From Desulfosporosinus acidiphilus SJ4 (GTDB lineage Bacteria > Bacillota > Desulfitobacteriia > Desulfitobacteriales > Desulfitobacteriaceae), in assembly GCF_000255115.2 (NCBI RefSeq), contig NC_018068.1, positions 3,257,977 to 3,321,976 on the forward strand: DNA of 64,000 nucleotides. Direction: 5' to 3'. Position numbers and translations under genes: made by a program. Shown here piece after piece: positions 34,424 through 43,284 of this stretch (positions are counted from its first letter, which is position 1; every line of letters begins with the position of its first letter). The notes under the pieces are model-generated. The model made no database searches, was not told the DNA's origin, and saw only the letters and a program-made list of their open reading frames with translations.

Positions 34424-34894
34424 CTACCAAGTAGTATATGGTCTGCGAGCTAAGTTTATGTTAAAGTATTTTGAATCGCTGGTAATGTCTTGCTTGCTGT
34501 CAACCCAATTCGGAAACGTTAGGGAATAACCTATTTCCGGTACTTCAACATCTACAGTTATTAAGCCCCGATTTTCCTTCTGATATTCATCAATTTCCCA
34601 GATGAGACCTTCGAAGAGAATCTTATACCTAATTTTTTCAATAGGAGGGACCATAGATATTCTTTTCAAAGCCTCCCGTTCCTCTTCAGTTGCCGAATAA
34701 TTAACCGTTTCAATCTCTTGACGGGTGCCGTCACTTAGTTGTTCTTTTACCGTTATCTTGATGGAATTACCGAGGATTCTATAGCGAACTGACGGCACTT
34801 CAGACAAATACCCTTGAATTATGTACTGTCCTCCTTGCAGGTCAGGCAACTTTTCCTGGATTGCTAAAAATTTGCGTTCGATTTCCAAAGCCAA
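34424..34894 (-). CDS. CYTH-domain protein (triphosphate tunnel fold)
   Basis: 156 residues starting with the EIERKFL signature. Alternating charged strands (YIIQGYLS, VRYRILGNSIKITVK, IRYKILFEGLIWEIDEY, GLITVDVEVPE) line the tunnel that binds inorganic or nucleoside triphosphates. Members act as triphosphatases or adenylyl cyclases; the substrate cannot be told here. Preceded by two hairpins in its leader region. Confidence 0.88.
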   Translation of the reverse strand: MALEIERKFLAIQEKLPDLQGGQYIIQGYLSEVPSVRYRILGNSIKITVKEQLSDGTRQEIETVNYSATEEEREALKRISMVPPIEKIRYKILFEGLIWEIDEYQKENRGLITVDVEVPEIGYSLTFPNWVDSKQDITSDSKYFNINLARRPYTTW

Positions 34895-34933
34895 ATTAAC
34901 ATCTCCTCTACAGACTTTAATCTAAATAAAAGT

Positions 34934-35009
34934 GAAGCAGGCAGCGTACGTTCCACTGCCTGCTTCTTCACCTTGTCCACTGATCCCCTAGAAGGTTCCC
35001 CAACCTTCT
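34934..35009. repeat. Two consecutive hairpins between the CYTH gene and pheA
   Basis: GAAGCAGGCAG / CTGCCTGCTTC at 34934-34966, T-rich on its minus-strand side (ACTTTTATTT), and AGAAGGTT-cccc-AACCTTCT at 34990-35009. The first looks like a minus-strand terminator, yet no minus-strand gene ends before it, so it may be an attenuator in the CYTH leader. Confidence 0.55.
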
Positions 35010-35095
35010 ATTCTAATTTTACTAAATTCTTTTCGCCTGCGCAAGTATCTTTTAGGCAAAGTGACATTCTTTAACCAATACTTTTAGAAGGTGAC

Positions 35096-35124
35096 TTGCT
35101 GGTATTGTATATCTGTATTATGAT
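35096..35124 (+). promoter_or_regulatory. pheA promoter
   Basis: TTGCTG (35096-35101), 17 bases, TATGAT (35119-35124). Confidence 0.65.
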
Positions 35125-35210
35125 AAGAGACAATGAGATATTCCAGGATTCTGTTTCGTCTCTAAAAGATGCGGGACAGATCATTTTATATAGAGGAAGG
35201 AGACAACACC

Positions 35211-36074
35211 ATGACAACGATGGGTTATTTAGGCCCAAAAGGAAGTTTTTCTGAAGAAGCAATCCATCTTTTTCTAGCTGATCATCCCGAGTTTAACCTG
35301 TCCCCGCCGCAGTTGATCCCCTTTCCCACCATTCCTCGTCTGCTGCTTGCTTGTGATGAAAACAAGATTGACTGGGCCTTCATTCCTTTAGAAAATTCGG
35401 CTGAAGGACAAGTTGGCGTAACCATGGATATACTGGGCCAGACTGAACACCTCTATATCAGCTATGAATTCGTCCAGCCAATTGACCAGTGTTTATTAAC
35501 TCACGAACCCATGCCACTGGAACAAATCCAACGTATCTATTCTCACGAACAAGCAATTGGGCAATGCCGAGACTTTCTGGAAACACACCTTCCCCAGGTT
35601 GAACAAGTGACTTGTTTGAGTACGGCGGAAGCCGCTCAAAGAATATCGTCAATTCGGGAAAATTGGGCGGCTATTGGTCCACGCAGAGCGGCCGACCTTT
35701 ATAATCTTCACATTCTGGCGGAACGCATTCAGGATGTGGTTCTTCAACCTACCAGATTTGTTCTTGTCGGTCATCGTTTGGCAGAAATGTCCGAAGGAAA
35801 CGACAAAACCTCTTTACTAATTGTCGCCAATAATACTCCAGGTTCCCTATATTCTATTCTCGGGGAATTTTCCAAACGTCATATCAACCTTACCCGCATT
35901 GAATCGCGTCCTTCAAAGCGAAAACTTGGCGAGTATGTTTTCTTTATTGATGTTGACGGTTATGTTTTTGCTCCTCCGATCCAAGATGTTCTCCACGCCC
36001 TGAGAGTAGAAAACATTTCCGTTAAGTTGTTGGGTTCATACCCCAAAGCTCTTCCCGACGAAACAATCTTCTAA
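35211..36074 (+). CDS. pheA: Prephenate dehydratase
   Basis: 287 residues from the ATG at 35211, which follows GGAAGGAG. Prephenate dehydratase domain: GYLGPKGSFSEEA at the N terminus, FIPLENSAEGQV, and the catalytic TRF motif in QPTRFVLVGH. The C-terminal ACT domain has RIESRPSKRKLGEYVFFID, the ESRP motif that binds phenylalanine for feedback inhibition. Converts prephenate to phenylpyruvate. Single-gene unit, monofunctional (no chorismate mutase part). Confidence 0.96.
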   Translation: MTTMGYLGPKGSFSEEAIHLFLADHPEFNLSPPQLIPFPTIPRLLLACDENKIDWAFIPLENSAEGQVGVTMDILGQTEHLYISYEFVQPIDQCLLTHEPMPLEQIQRIYSHEQAIGQCRDFLETHLPQVEQVTCLSTAEAAQRISSIRENWAAIGPRRAADLYNLHILAERIQDVVLQPTRFVLVGHRLAEMSEGNDKTSLLIVANNTPGSLYSILGEFSKRHINLTRIESRPSKRKLGEYVFFIDVDGYVFAPPIQDVLHALRVENISVKLLGSYPKALPDETIF

Positions 36075-36089
36075 ACGTCTTAAACGCCA

Positions 36090-36143
36090 ATCAATGAGCC
36101 TTTTAGTATGTCACAGCGAAAACATATTAAAAGGCTCATTGAT
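36090..36143 (+). terminator. pheA 3' hairpin
   Basis: ATCAATGAGCCTTTTA pairs perfectly with TAAAAGGCTCATTGAT over a loop of about 21 bases, starting 15 bases after the stop; followed by ATTTATATTA. Confidence 0.7.
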
Positions 36144-36195
36144 ATTTATATTACGGGTCAATTTTCATTATCCCCATCGTAAGGATTGCCCAAAC

Positions 36196-36302
36196 TTGAG
36201 GGAACTCGTTCAACTAAAGCTGAACATTAGGCTTCATATGGGAACTCTACCCCACCCGAAGTTTACGAAGGACCCACCCCCGCTTATGAAGTGGGGGCCT
36301 TA
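36196..36302 (-). repeat. Dispersed repeat family 2, copy 3 (inverted, shortened)
   Basis: On the minus strand: GCCCCCACTTCATAAGCGGGGG hairpin arms (CCCCC...GGGGG), then TCCTTC, GGGGTAGAG, AAGC, and the tail hairpin GTTCAGC...AGTTGAAC with GAGTTCCCT. The core between the first hairpins and the tail is missing compared with copy 1. Confidence 0.65.
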
Positions 36303-36336
36303 AAAACCGGATCAAAAAAAAGCGAGCGAAATACCC

Positions 36337-36380
36337 AAAGGGATAGTCACTTTACCACTATAGAGAGTGACTATCCCTTT
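36337..36380. terminator. Long hairpin downstream of thrC
   Basis: AAAGGGATAGTCACT pairs perfectly with AGTGACTATCCCTTT (15 bp). It is 80 bases past the thrC stop; T runs are weak. Confidence 0.6.
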
Positions 36381-36459
36381 CGTTAATGATTAGAGAAGCA
36401 AAACAGATGGAGGCGTAAATAGTCTCGGAAATCATCTGAAATTTGAAGCTTGACAGTTT

Positions 36460-37944
36460 CTAAAGATTTTCTTTAATAAACAGTTTCCGAATTGCTTCTT
36501 CAATGCTCTCAGGTTGGAAGGAATCAACGTTTCTGGCCTTCTTCTTATCTAAATCTTTTAATCCTTCAGGAATCTTCCAGCCTGTTAACTGACTTAGATC
36601 CGCTAAAGCCTGCCACTCATCTCTCTGCTTATGATTAATTCCTTCTAAAGCGATCAAAACATTAGGGGCAAATTTAAAAGGGCTGGCAGTTGAAGCGATC
36701 ACGGTAAAGGTTGAGTCTTGACTTGATGTACGATAATCTTCAAAAACTTTCATGCCTACGGCAGTGTGAGGATCAAAAACATACTGATAAGCCTTATAAC
36801 TGTGAGCAATAGTTTCTAAGGTCTCCTCTTCACTGGCCCAACCCGCGAACACAACTTCCCGGCAATTATTTAGCGTTTGAAGATCAACTTTAAAACTCCC
36901 CCGCTTTTCAGGAGCATACCAATCTTTAATTAAATCAGCCTTCCGTCCACTCATCTCATATAAGAAACGTTCAAAATTACTGGAAATCAAAATATCCATG
37001 GAAGGAGATATGGTTTGAAAAAAATCACGCTGACTTTGATATTCACCGGCAGCAAAAAAATTCGTTAATACATTATTCTTATTTGAAGCACAAATGATTT
37101 TGGCGATTGGCAAACCCATGCGCTGAGCATAATACGCCGCTAGTAAGTTCCCAAAGTTCCCTGTGGGTACAACCACATTCATCACGCCGCCAAGGGCAAC
37201 CTTGTCCTGTTCAACCGCCTGCAAATAGGCCCAAAAATAATAGACGATTTGGGGCAGCAGTCGTCCCCAGTTAATCGAATTAGCTGAAGAGAAAACCAGC
37301 TTATTTTCCCACAGTTTAGTTTTTAGGGATTCTGAGGAAAACATTTGTTTAACCGCTGTTTGACACTGGTCAAAGTTACCTTTAACGGCAATCACATGGG
37401 TATTAGATCCTTCTGTGGTAGTCATCTGACGCTCTTGTACCGGGCTTACTCCGCCTTCAGGATAAAAAACTGCAATGTGCATGCCTGCCCGGTTTTTAAA
37501 TCCCTCCAGGGCTGCTTTACCCGTATCTCCTGAGGTCGCAACTAAGATCAATACTTCTGCCTCAAGGCTAATTTGCTCAAGACTAATTTTTAGTAAGTCA
37601 GGTAATACTTGTAAAGCCATATCCTTAAAAGCTGATGTGGGACCATGCCAAAGTTCGAGTACGCCAAAATCACCCACTGAAACGAGCGGGGCTGGATTTT
37701 GGCCGTCAAAGGTTCCATCGGCATATACATTAACAATTTTGTCGAGAGTCACCTCAGCAAAATCCGGCAAATATGCTGTCATGACACGCTTGGCCACTTC
37801 ACGATAGGAAAGTCCCTGAAGTTCTTGCCAATTCAAGACAGGAAACGTTGACGGAACAAAAAGTCCCCCTTTAGGTACCATACCTAATGCAATAGCTTGA
37901 GAAGCGCTTTGTCCCGATAAATTACCCCGAGTGCTTTCGTACAT
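36460..37944 (-). CDS. thrC: Threonine synthase
   Basis: 494 residues, the long form of the enzyme. Contains the starting pattern YESTRG, the PLP-lysine site GPTSAFKDMALQVLP, the phosphate-binding glycine loop VATSGDTGKAAL, and FGNLLAAYYAQRMGLP. Makes threonine from O-phosphohomoserine. It stands alone, without hom or thrB. No T-box or other leader structure is seen upstream. Confidence 0.96.
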   Translation of the reverse strand: MYESTRGNLSGQSASQAIALGMVPKGGLFVPSTFPVLNWQELQGLSYREVAKRVMTAYLPDFAEVTLDKIVNVYADGTFDGQNPAPLVSVGDFGVLELWHGPTSAFKDMALQVLPDLLKISLEQISLEAEVLILVATSGDTGKAALEGFKNRAGMHIAVFYPEGGVSPVQERQMTTTEGSNTHVIAVKGNFDQCQTAVKQMFSSESLKTKLWENKLVFSSANSINWGRLLPQIVYYFWAYLQAVEQDKVALGGVMNVVVPTGNFGNLLAAYYAQRMGLPIAKIICASNKNNVLTNFFAAGEYQSQRDFFQTISPSMDILISSNFERFLYEMSGRKADLIKDWYAPEKRGSFKVDLQTLNNCREVVFAGWASEEETLETIAHSYKAYQYVFDPHTAVGMKVFEDYRTSSQDSTFTVIASTASPFKFAPNVLIALEGINHKQRDEWQALADLSQLTGWKIPEGLKDLDKKKARNVDSFQPESIEEAIRKLFIKENL

Positions 37945-38167
37945 TTCATTTCCTTCCTTGACTTTAATTTTTTTATTTATTTGCGTTCTATTCGCAGTAT
38001 ATTCGCTATTACCCGCTAAATTCCTTCAAAATTAACAGACCAATCCCTGAGCAAGTTAATAAAAGGCAATCCTCCCCTATTTTTAAAGGAAAGTTGGATA
38101 AATATGTAGAATATCATGTTAAATATACTCTCCAAAACTACAACATTTTAGAAAGGCGGTGCCTTGA

Positions 38168-39556
38168 ATGTCTGATTACACTATTCGCAGATATCGTCAA
38201 AGTTTAATTCTCGGCCTCATAGGGGTCGCCAAAAAACTCTTCCCAGATGAGCAGCTCAAAATTTCTCACTCAATACTCGATGGAGTCTATTGTGAGCTCG
38301 AAGACTCATTGTTATCCTCCAGGGAAGTCATTCAAGTTGAAGAAGCGTTAAGAAGCTGGGTATTATCAGATCAAACCATCTCTTGTAATCCAAGTCAAGA
38401 TCATCTATATCAATGTCGCTTAGGTGACCTTGAAATTAAAACACTGTACCCCCCTCTCGAACGCACCGGTTCCTTACAGTTCTTCCAGCTGATTCATTTC
38501 CCTCCAGGCTTTATTCTGCTCTTTCCCAATGCTAATCACCCTGAAACACTGGCCCCTTTTGTCCCACCGGAAAAGCTTTCCTCTACCTTCTCTGAGAGCC
38601 AGCGTTGGTTGGAAAATTTGCACCTCGATAAAGTAAAGGACGTTAACGCCATTATATCTGAACATGGATCAAACGATCTAATTTGCTTAGCTGAAGCTTT
38701 GCACGAAAAGAAAATATCCTCTATTGCCGACCGTATCTATGAACAACGGCGTAATGTCCGCATGATTCTCATATCGGGACCTTCCTCTTCGGGCAAAACC
38801 ACCTTCGCTCAGCGCTTATCAACTCAACTGAGAGTCAGCGGTCTGCGGCCTGTCGCCCTTTCTCTGGATAACTACTTCCTATCCAGGGAAGAAACTCCTC
38901 TCGATGAAAATGGGCAATATGATTTTGAATCTTTGAAAGCTTTAGATTTACCTCTCCTTGCTGCTCAGATAAATGCTCTCATTCGCGGTGAAAATGTAGA
39001 AACTCCAATTTTCGATTTTGTCCATGGAAGGCGATCACCGGCAGGTAAACCAATGCACCTTAGCTCAGATGAAATCCTTGTGATCGAGGGAATACACGGC
39101 CTTAATCCAAGTTTAATTCCTTCGCTGGATCGAAACCAAATGTTTAAGATCTATGTCAGCGCTTTATTTCAACTTAACATCGATAACTATACCAGAGTAC
39201 CTACGACTGAAGTCAGACTTATACGACGTATCGTCAGAGATAATCAATTTCGCGGCATTAATCCTGAGCGGACATTAGCTCAATGGGAGAGCGTGCGCCG
39301 CGGTGAGAACCACAATATCTTTCCTTATCAAGAAGAAGCCGATGTTATGTTTAACTCCAGCCTTTTATATGAATTGAATGCGCTGCGCCCTTATGCGGAA
39401 CGACTTCTGCTCACGGTCACCCCAGATTCTGATTACTATCAAACGGCGACTCATCTCTTAACCTTGCTGTCTTTCTTCAACTCCTTAGATGTTTCTACCA
39501 TCCCCTTCATCTCGATTCTCAGAGAATTTTTAGGCGGGAGTATTTATAACGTTTAA
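38168..39556 (+). CDS. Uridine-kinase-like P-loop nucleoside kinase with an N-terminal extension
   Basis: 462 residues, much longer than Udk (about 210). The kinase domain is C-terminal: Walker A GPSSSGKTT (about residue 205), LSLDNYF, IFDFVHGRR, VIEGIHGLNP and RLIRRIVRDNQFRG. The first 190 residues form an extra domain with hydrophobic strands (LIHFPPGFILLFPNANHPE), as in related longer proteins in Firmicutes and Thermotogae. The phosphorylated substrate is uncertain. ATG after AAAGGCGGTG. Confidence 0.88.
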   Translation: MSDYTIRRYRQSLILGLIGVAKKLFPDEQLKISHSILDGVYCELEDSLLSSREVIQVEEALRSWVLSDQTISCNPSQDHLYQCRLGDLEIKTLYPPLERTGSLQFFQLIHFPPGFILLFPNANHPETLAPFVPPEKLSSTFSESQRWLENLHLDKVKDVNAIISEHGSNDLICLAEALHEKKISSIADRIYEQRRNVRMILISGPSSSGKTTFAQRLSTQLRVSGLRPVALSLDNYFLSREETPLDENGQYDFESLKALDLPLLAAQINALIRGENVETPIFDFVHGRRSPAGKPMHLSSDEILVIEGIHGLNPSLIPSLDRNQMFKIYVSALFQLNIDNYTRVPTTEVRLIRRIVRDNQFRGINPERTLAQWESVRRGENHNIFPYQEEADVMFNSSLLYELNALRPYAERLLLTVTPDSDYYQTATHLLTLLSFFNSLDVSTIPFISILREFLGGSIYNV

Positions 39557-39756
39557 CCATATACAACCATCGTTCTCCTCCCGCCATCCCGCTAGTCTCC
39601 AGTGGAGAGCAGCGCACTTTTTGGTTCCAGAGACACTCAGCCAATCCGCTCTGCGGGAGTTTGAAATAAGTTGCGGCGTGGCGATAAACTCATTCGTTTA
39701 TCGCCCAGTCAGTGGCTGATACCCTCGAATCTTAGTGAGAATGGTAAACGATAGTA
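39557..39756. other. Non-coding region with a branched inverted-repeat element
   Basis: TCAGCCA (39637-39643) pairs with TGGCTGA (39713-39719) and encloses CCGC-tct-GCGG and a 10-bp hairpin GGCGATAAAC/GTTTATCGCC (39680-39705), giving a three-way junction shape. No ORF. It lies after the kinase gene. Confidence 0.55.
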
Positions 39757-39796
39757 AAAGAAAACTCCGCTCTGGTACTGAGACGGAGTTTTCTTT
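39757..39796. terminator. Bidirectional terminator between the kinase gene and mgsA
   Basis: AAAGAAAACTCCG pairs with CGGAGTTTTCTTT (13 bp) with A/T tracts on both sides. Confidence 0.9.
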
Positions 39797-39835
39797 ATTT
39801 ATCAATCCATTTTTAAGTCAGTTATTTACTATTAT

Positions 39836-40243
39836 TTAACTATTGGAAGAATCGTTTTGCTCTTCCAAACAAAGTTTCACATAAGCCATTAATATTTCTG
39901 CACTTTTCCGATTGGTCGCCAGAGGAACATTGTGAACATCACATACTCTTAACAATGCCGCAATATCAGGTTCATGGGCTTGAGCAGTTAATGGATCCCG
40001 CATAAAAATAATCATGTCTAAATTTTGCGTTGCAACTAAGCTGCCAATTTGTTGATCCCCTCCGATAGGACCTGACAACAGAGCTTGTACATTTAAGCCT
40101 ACGTGTTGTTTAATCAATTTACCGGTTGTGCCAGTCCCGGTCAATTCACACTGAGCCAAGAGATCTTTGTGTGTTTTAGCAAATTCAATCATTTCTGCTT
40201 TTTTTTCATCATGGGCAATTAAGGCAATTCTCAAGTCTTCCAC
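39836..40243 (-). CDS. mgsA: Methylglyoxal synthase
   Basis: 135 residues. The phosphate-binding and catalytic pattern is intact: [34 protein letters not shown] (with the catalytic Asp), [15 protein letters not shown], and [13 protein letters not shown]. Converts dihydroxyacetone phosphate to methylglyoxal, a bypass of lower glycolysis under phosphate limitation. Confidence 0.95.
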   Translation of the reverse strand: MEDLRIALIAHDEKKAEMIEFAKTHKDLLAQCELTGTGTTGKLIKQHVGLNVQALLSGPIGGDQQIGSLVATQNLDMIIFMRDPLTAQAHEPDIAALLRVCDVHNVPLATNRKSAEILMAYVKLCLEEQNDSSNS

Positions 40244-40279
40244 CTCATTCTTGTTAAGTAAGATTCAGTCTCGCTTCAT

Positions 40280-40621
40280 CTATGAGTTTATGTGACGGAT
40301 TTCCTCGGTTGCTGCTCTGATACAGAAGGTTAACTTTCGTCTCTCGGCAATACGACAAATTTCCCAAGGGTCTTGGATTAAACGCAGCTTTTCGGTCCGC
40401 TCACAACGTTTAATAGCATATTCTAAACGCAGGGCATCCCCCCATGAGTTAACCTCCCAGGCTTGAACCAGCGATATGGGAAGGTGAGAGGCTGTATATT
40501 TTGCCCCATGCCCTCCGGAACTTTTTCGATTATGTTCTTGCGCTCTCCGTTTGAGATCTGTAGTGGCCCCGGTATAAATCGTACCATCCCCACAACGTGC
40601 AAGATACACCCAATACCCCAT
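40280..40621 (-). CDS. GIY-YIG nuclease-family protein (UPF0213/YhbQ type)
   Basis: 113 residues: YWVYLARCGDGTIYTGATTDLKRRAQEHN carries the GIY-YIG-like pattern and the catalytic Arg; LEYAIKR gives the conserved Glu. Small stand-alone nucleases of this type may act in DNA repair. It lies three bases after the mqnA stop, so it is in the same operon. Confidence 0.9.
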   Translation of the reverse strand: MGYWVYLARCGDGTIYTGATTDLKRRAQEHNRKSSGGHGAKYTASHLPISLVQAWEVNSWGDALRLEYAIKRCERTEKLRLIQDPWEICRIAERRKLTFCIRAATEEIRHINS

Positions 40622-40624
40622 ACC

Positions 40625-41443
40625 TTACCCCTCTGCCCAAACTTCGATATGTGGACGGCTTGGCAGCAAATTCTGTTCATAGCACAAATCTAAATATTTT
40701 TGCAGTCCTGACCTTAGCATAGGATCTAAATCATAATGAAACTGAGTAAAATAATCCTCCCAAAAATCACCTGTTCCACCAAGCATCCCTTGGCAGGCAT
40801 TGACGATATCCTCCATATGATTCAAGGCCTTCGATTTTGCCTCCAACAACAATTGATAAACACCCTTTATTTCATCGGCCTGCTTTAGCAGCAATTTCTT
40901 AGGAAAAGCCCATACAGAATAAGTCATAGAATGTCCCGTTTGTTTTAACCATTCTGCCCCCAAATCGTATATTAAACAATCCGGGTGTTCTTGGGCCGCT
41001 TGAATAGCGGAATCGGCTATCAAGAGCGCCGCATCTGCTTGAGCGAACATATCCGTTAGATTTGAAGGCGTCGTGATATAGTTAGGAAAAACCTTATAAA
41101 ATCCATGGAGTAATATCTTTGTCAGATTAACAGAGGTTGCCGACATATCTGTTAAAGCAACGGTTAAACCATTTAAATTTTCTAAAGGAACTTTTGAAAA
41201 CAAAAGAATAGAGCCTACTCTTCCTTTGGTAGAAACAGAGAGATTGGGGAGTACTAGATACTCTTTCCAATGCTCACCATAAGAAAATGCACTAATCGGG
41301 GCCATATCGATCAGCCCTTGGGCTAACATAGCATTATGCCCAGTCGGTTCTGCCGTAACTGACTTTAAGAGAGGATGTTCTTTAGGCAAAAAATAAAACA
41401 TCGGCAACATGTTTGTATTCGGGTTATGTCCAATTCGGATCAT
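40625..41443 (-). CDS. mqnA: MqnA-like chorismate dehydratase (futalosine menaquinone pathway)
   Basis: 272 residues, periplasmic-binding-protein-like fold. Pattern: IRIGHNPNTNMLPMFYFL at the start, LAQGLIDMAPISAFSYGEH, ALTDMSATSVNLTKILLHGF, and AALLIADSAIQAAQ followed by YDLGAEWLKQTG. MqnA dehydrates chorismate to 3-enolpyruvyl-benzoate. The other mqn genes are absent here; menG at 50614 supports menaquinone synthesis. A related MqnD-type role cannot be excluded. Confidence 0.8.
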   Translation of the reverse strand: MIRIGHNPNTNMLPMFYFLPKEHPLLKSVTAEPTGHNAMLAQGLIDMAPISAFSYGEHWKEYLVLPNLSVSTKGRVGSILLFSKVPLENLNGLTVALTDMSATSVNLTKILLHGFYKVFPNYITTPSNLTDMFAQADAALLIADSAIQAAQEHPDCLIYDLGAEWLKQTGHSMTYSVWAFPKKLLLKQADEIKGVYQLLLEAKSKALNHMEDIVNACQGMLGGTGDFWEDYFTQFHYDLDPMLRSGLQKYLDLCYEQNLLPSRPHIEVWAEG

Positions 41444-41501
41444 TCAATTACCCCCATAAGGTTATACCTTTCAGCAAAATCAAGAATCTTAAGTTGATTT
41501 T

Positions 41502-42305
41502 CTAATTCTCTGCAATGATGGTATTGCCTAATTCTCCTATCGCAGGTATTTTAACAACGACCTCATCCCCGGGCTGCATTGGACCAACACCTTCTGGAGT
41601 CCCAGTTAGAACGACATCACCGGGATTCAAGGTCATAACTTGAGAAATAAAGCTTATTAGCCTTGGCACGGGTGTAATAAAATACTTTGTATTCGAGGAT
41701 TGTTTAACTTCTCCATTCAGAAAAAGTTGAATATCCAAATCGCTTGGGTCGATATCTGTGACAACCCAAGGTCCAAGCGGACAAAACGTATCAAAGGACT
41801 TTCCGCGAGTCCATTGGCCATCTTTTTGCTGCAAATCCCTTGCCGTAACGTCATTGGCACATGTGTATCCTAAAATAGCGTTAGAGGCTTCCTCCTCTGT
41901 TACTCCTTTAATGGTCTTTCCAATAACTGCAGCAAGTTCAGCTTCAAAATCCACTCTCTGACTGATTTGGGGATAAATAATTTTATCTCCGGGTCCTATG
42001 ACACTTGTTTGTGGTTTTAAAAAAACAATAGGGTCATCGGGTTTCGAAGGTTCCGTGTCCTTTAAATTTAAAGAACTTTTCATTTCTTTTATATGCAAAG
42101 AATAATTCAATCCTACACATATTACTTTACTAGGTTCAACAGGGGCCAGTAGGCGAACCTCTTCCAATTTTATTACTTGATCAGTAAGCTGTCTCTTGGA
42201 ATCCAAGAATGTTCTGTCGAACAATCGAATGTTTGTATCCTCTAGGACACCAAATTTAATTTCATTGCTTTGATCCATAAAGCGAACAAATTTCACTTTT
42301 TTCAC
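41502..42305 (-). CDS. Fumarylacetoacetate-hydrolase-fold protein
   Basis: 267 residues. The C-terminal FAH domain has VICVGLNYSLHIKEM, the metal-binding EAELAAVIGK (Glu pair), YTCANDVTARDLQ, and VVLTGTPEGVGPMQPGDEV. Family members hydrolyse or decarboxylate acylpyruvates and oxaloacetate. Single gene, substrate unknown. Confidence 0.9.
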   Translation of the reverse strand: MKKVKFVRFMDQSNEIKFGVLEDTNIRLFDRTFLDSKRQLTDQVIKLEEVRLLAPVEPSKVICVGLNYSLHIKEMKSSLNLKDTEPSKPDDPIVFLKPQTSVIGPGDKIIYPQISQRVDFEAELAAVIGKTIKGVTEEEASNAILGYTCANDVTARDLQQKDGQWTRGKSFDTFCPLGPWVVTDIDPSDLDIQLFLNGEVKQSSNTKYFITPVPRLISFISQVMTLNPGDVVLTGTPEGVGPMQPGDEVVVKIPAIGELGNTIIAEN

Positions 42306-42449
42306 CCTTTCTAGTTTTTGATGGACTGGTTAATCCTATCCTTTTAATCCACGAATACCTAAGTAAGATGCCCTAGCCCGTATTCGATTATCTTCTTTGC
42401 ATTTTAACACGAAAGGACTTTAAAAAGAAGAGACGCGAAATTTGTTGAA

Positions 42450-43097
42450 TTAAAGTTCGTGACCCTTAGCCATCTTACAAACGGAAGCAACTGGACATGC
42501 CGGACAATTTGGCTTTCTGGCCGTACATATTCGTCTGCCCAAAAAAATTAATAAATGATGAAGATCCGACCATTGTTCGCGTGGAAATTGCTCCATCAAT
42601 TCTTTTTCCACCTTCTCTGCTGTAGAACCTTCTGCCAGACCTATCCGATGTGCAACACGAAAAACATGAGTATCTACTGCTATAGCGGGAATTCCGTAAG
42701 CATTGCTGACAACCACATTAGCCGTTTTCCGTCCTACTCCCGGCAGTTTTCTCAATAAATCGATAGATTCAGGTACAATCCCAGAGTATTTTTCGACGAG
42801 TATTTGAGACGTTGCAAGAATACTTTTAGCTTTATTGTGAAACAAGCCTAAAGAACGAATTTTGCCTTCGAGACTACTTAATCCTAAAGCAAGAATATCC
42901 TCTGGAGTGTTAGCTGCCTCGAATAATGATGCTGTAACTTGATTCACTCTCTCATCAGTACATTGAGCAGACAAAATCGTGGCAATTAGAAGTTCAAAAG
43001 GAGTACGGAAGTTCAGCTCGCAGTGGGCATCAGGGAATTTATTTTGCAGAGCCGTATAAATATATTCCAGTTGGGAAGCGTCCAATTTTCTGTTCAT
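42450..43097 (-). CDS. nth: Endonuclease III
   Basis: 215 residues. Helix-hairpin-helix with catalytic Lys in LPGVGRKTANVVV, catalytic Asp in VDTHVFRVAHRIG, and the Fe-S cluster cysteines C-x6-C-x2-C-x5-C (CTARKPNCPACPVASVC). Glycosylase and AP lyase for oxidised pyrimidines. Confidence 0.97.
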   Translation of the reverse strand: MNRKLDASQLEYIYTALQNKFPDAHCELNFRTPFELLIATILSAQCTDERVNQVTASLFEAANTPEDILALGLSSLEGKIRSLGLFHNKAKSILATSQILVEKYSGIVPESIDLLRKLPGVGRKTANVVVSNAYGIPAIAVDTHVFRVAHRIGLAEGSTAEKVEKELMEQFPREQWSDLHHLLIFLGRRICTARKPNCPACPVASVCKMAKGHEL

Positions 43098-43284
43098 TAT
43101 TACCTCCCCCTAATGACGTGTAATTCTTAAATAATACATTTTCTGCCCTTTGACATTATATAATATGGGATTAAGTAAAAATCAAATAGATTACCCTAAA
43201 CTAATGGAAAAAATAATGACGAACTCACTCTCTAGGGGTATACTTAAAAAGGTCTTTGCAAATTGGTATAAGTGAGGTAACAAT

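Noticed and set aside
36094-36303. 69-codon plus-strand ORF after pheA
   Set aside because: It runs through the pheA terminator hairpin and the family 2 repeat.
37945-38167. T-box or threonine attenuator upstream of thrC
   Set aside because: No T-box core sequence and no run of threonine codons; the gap is short and unstructured.
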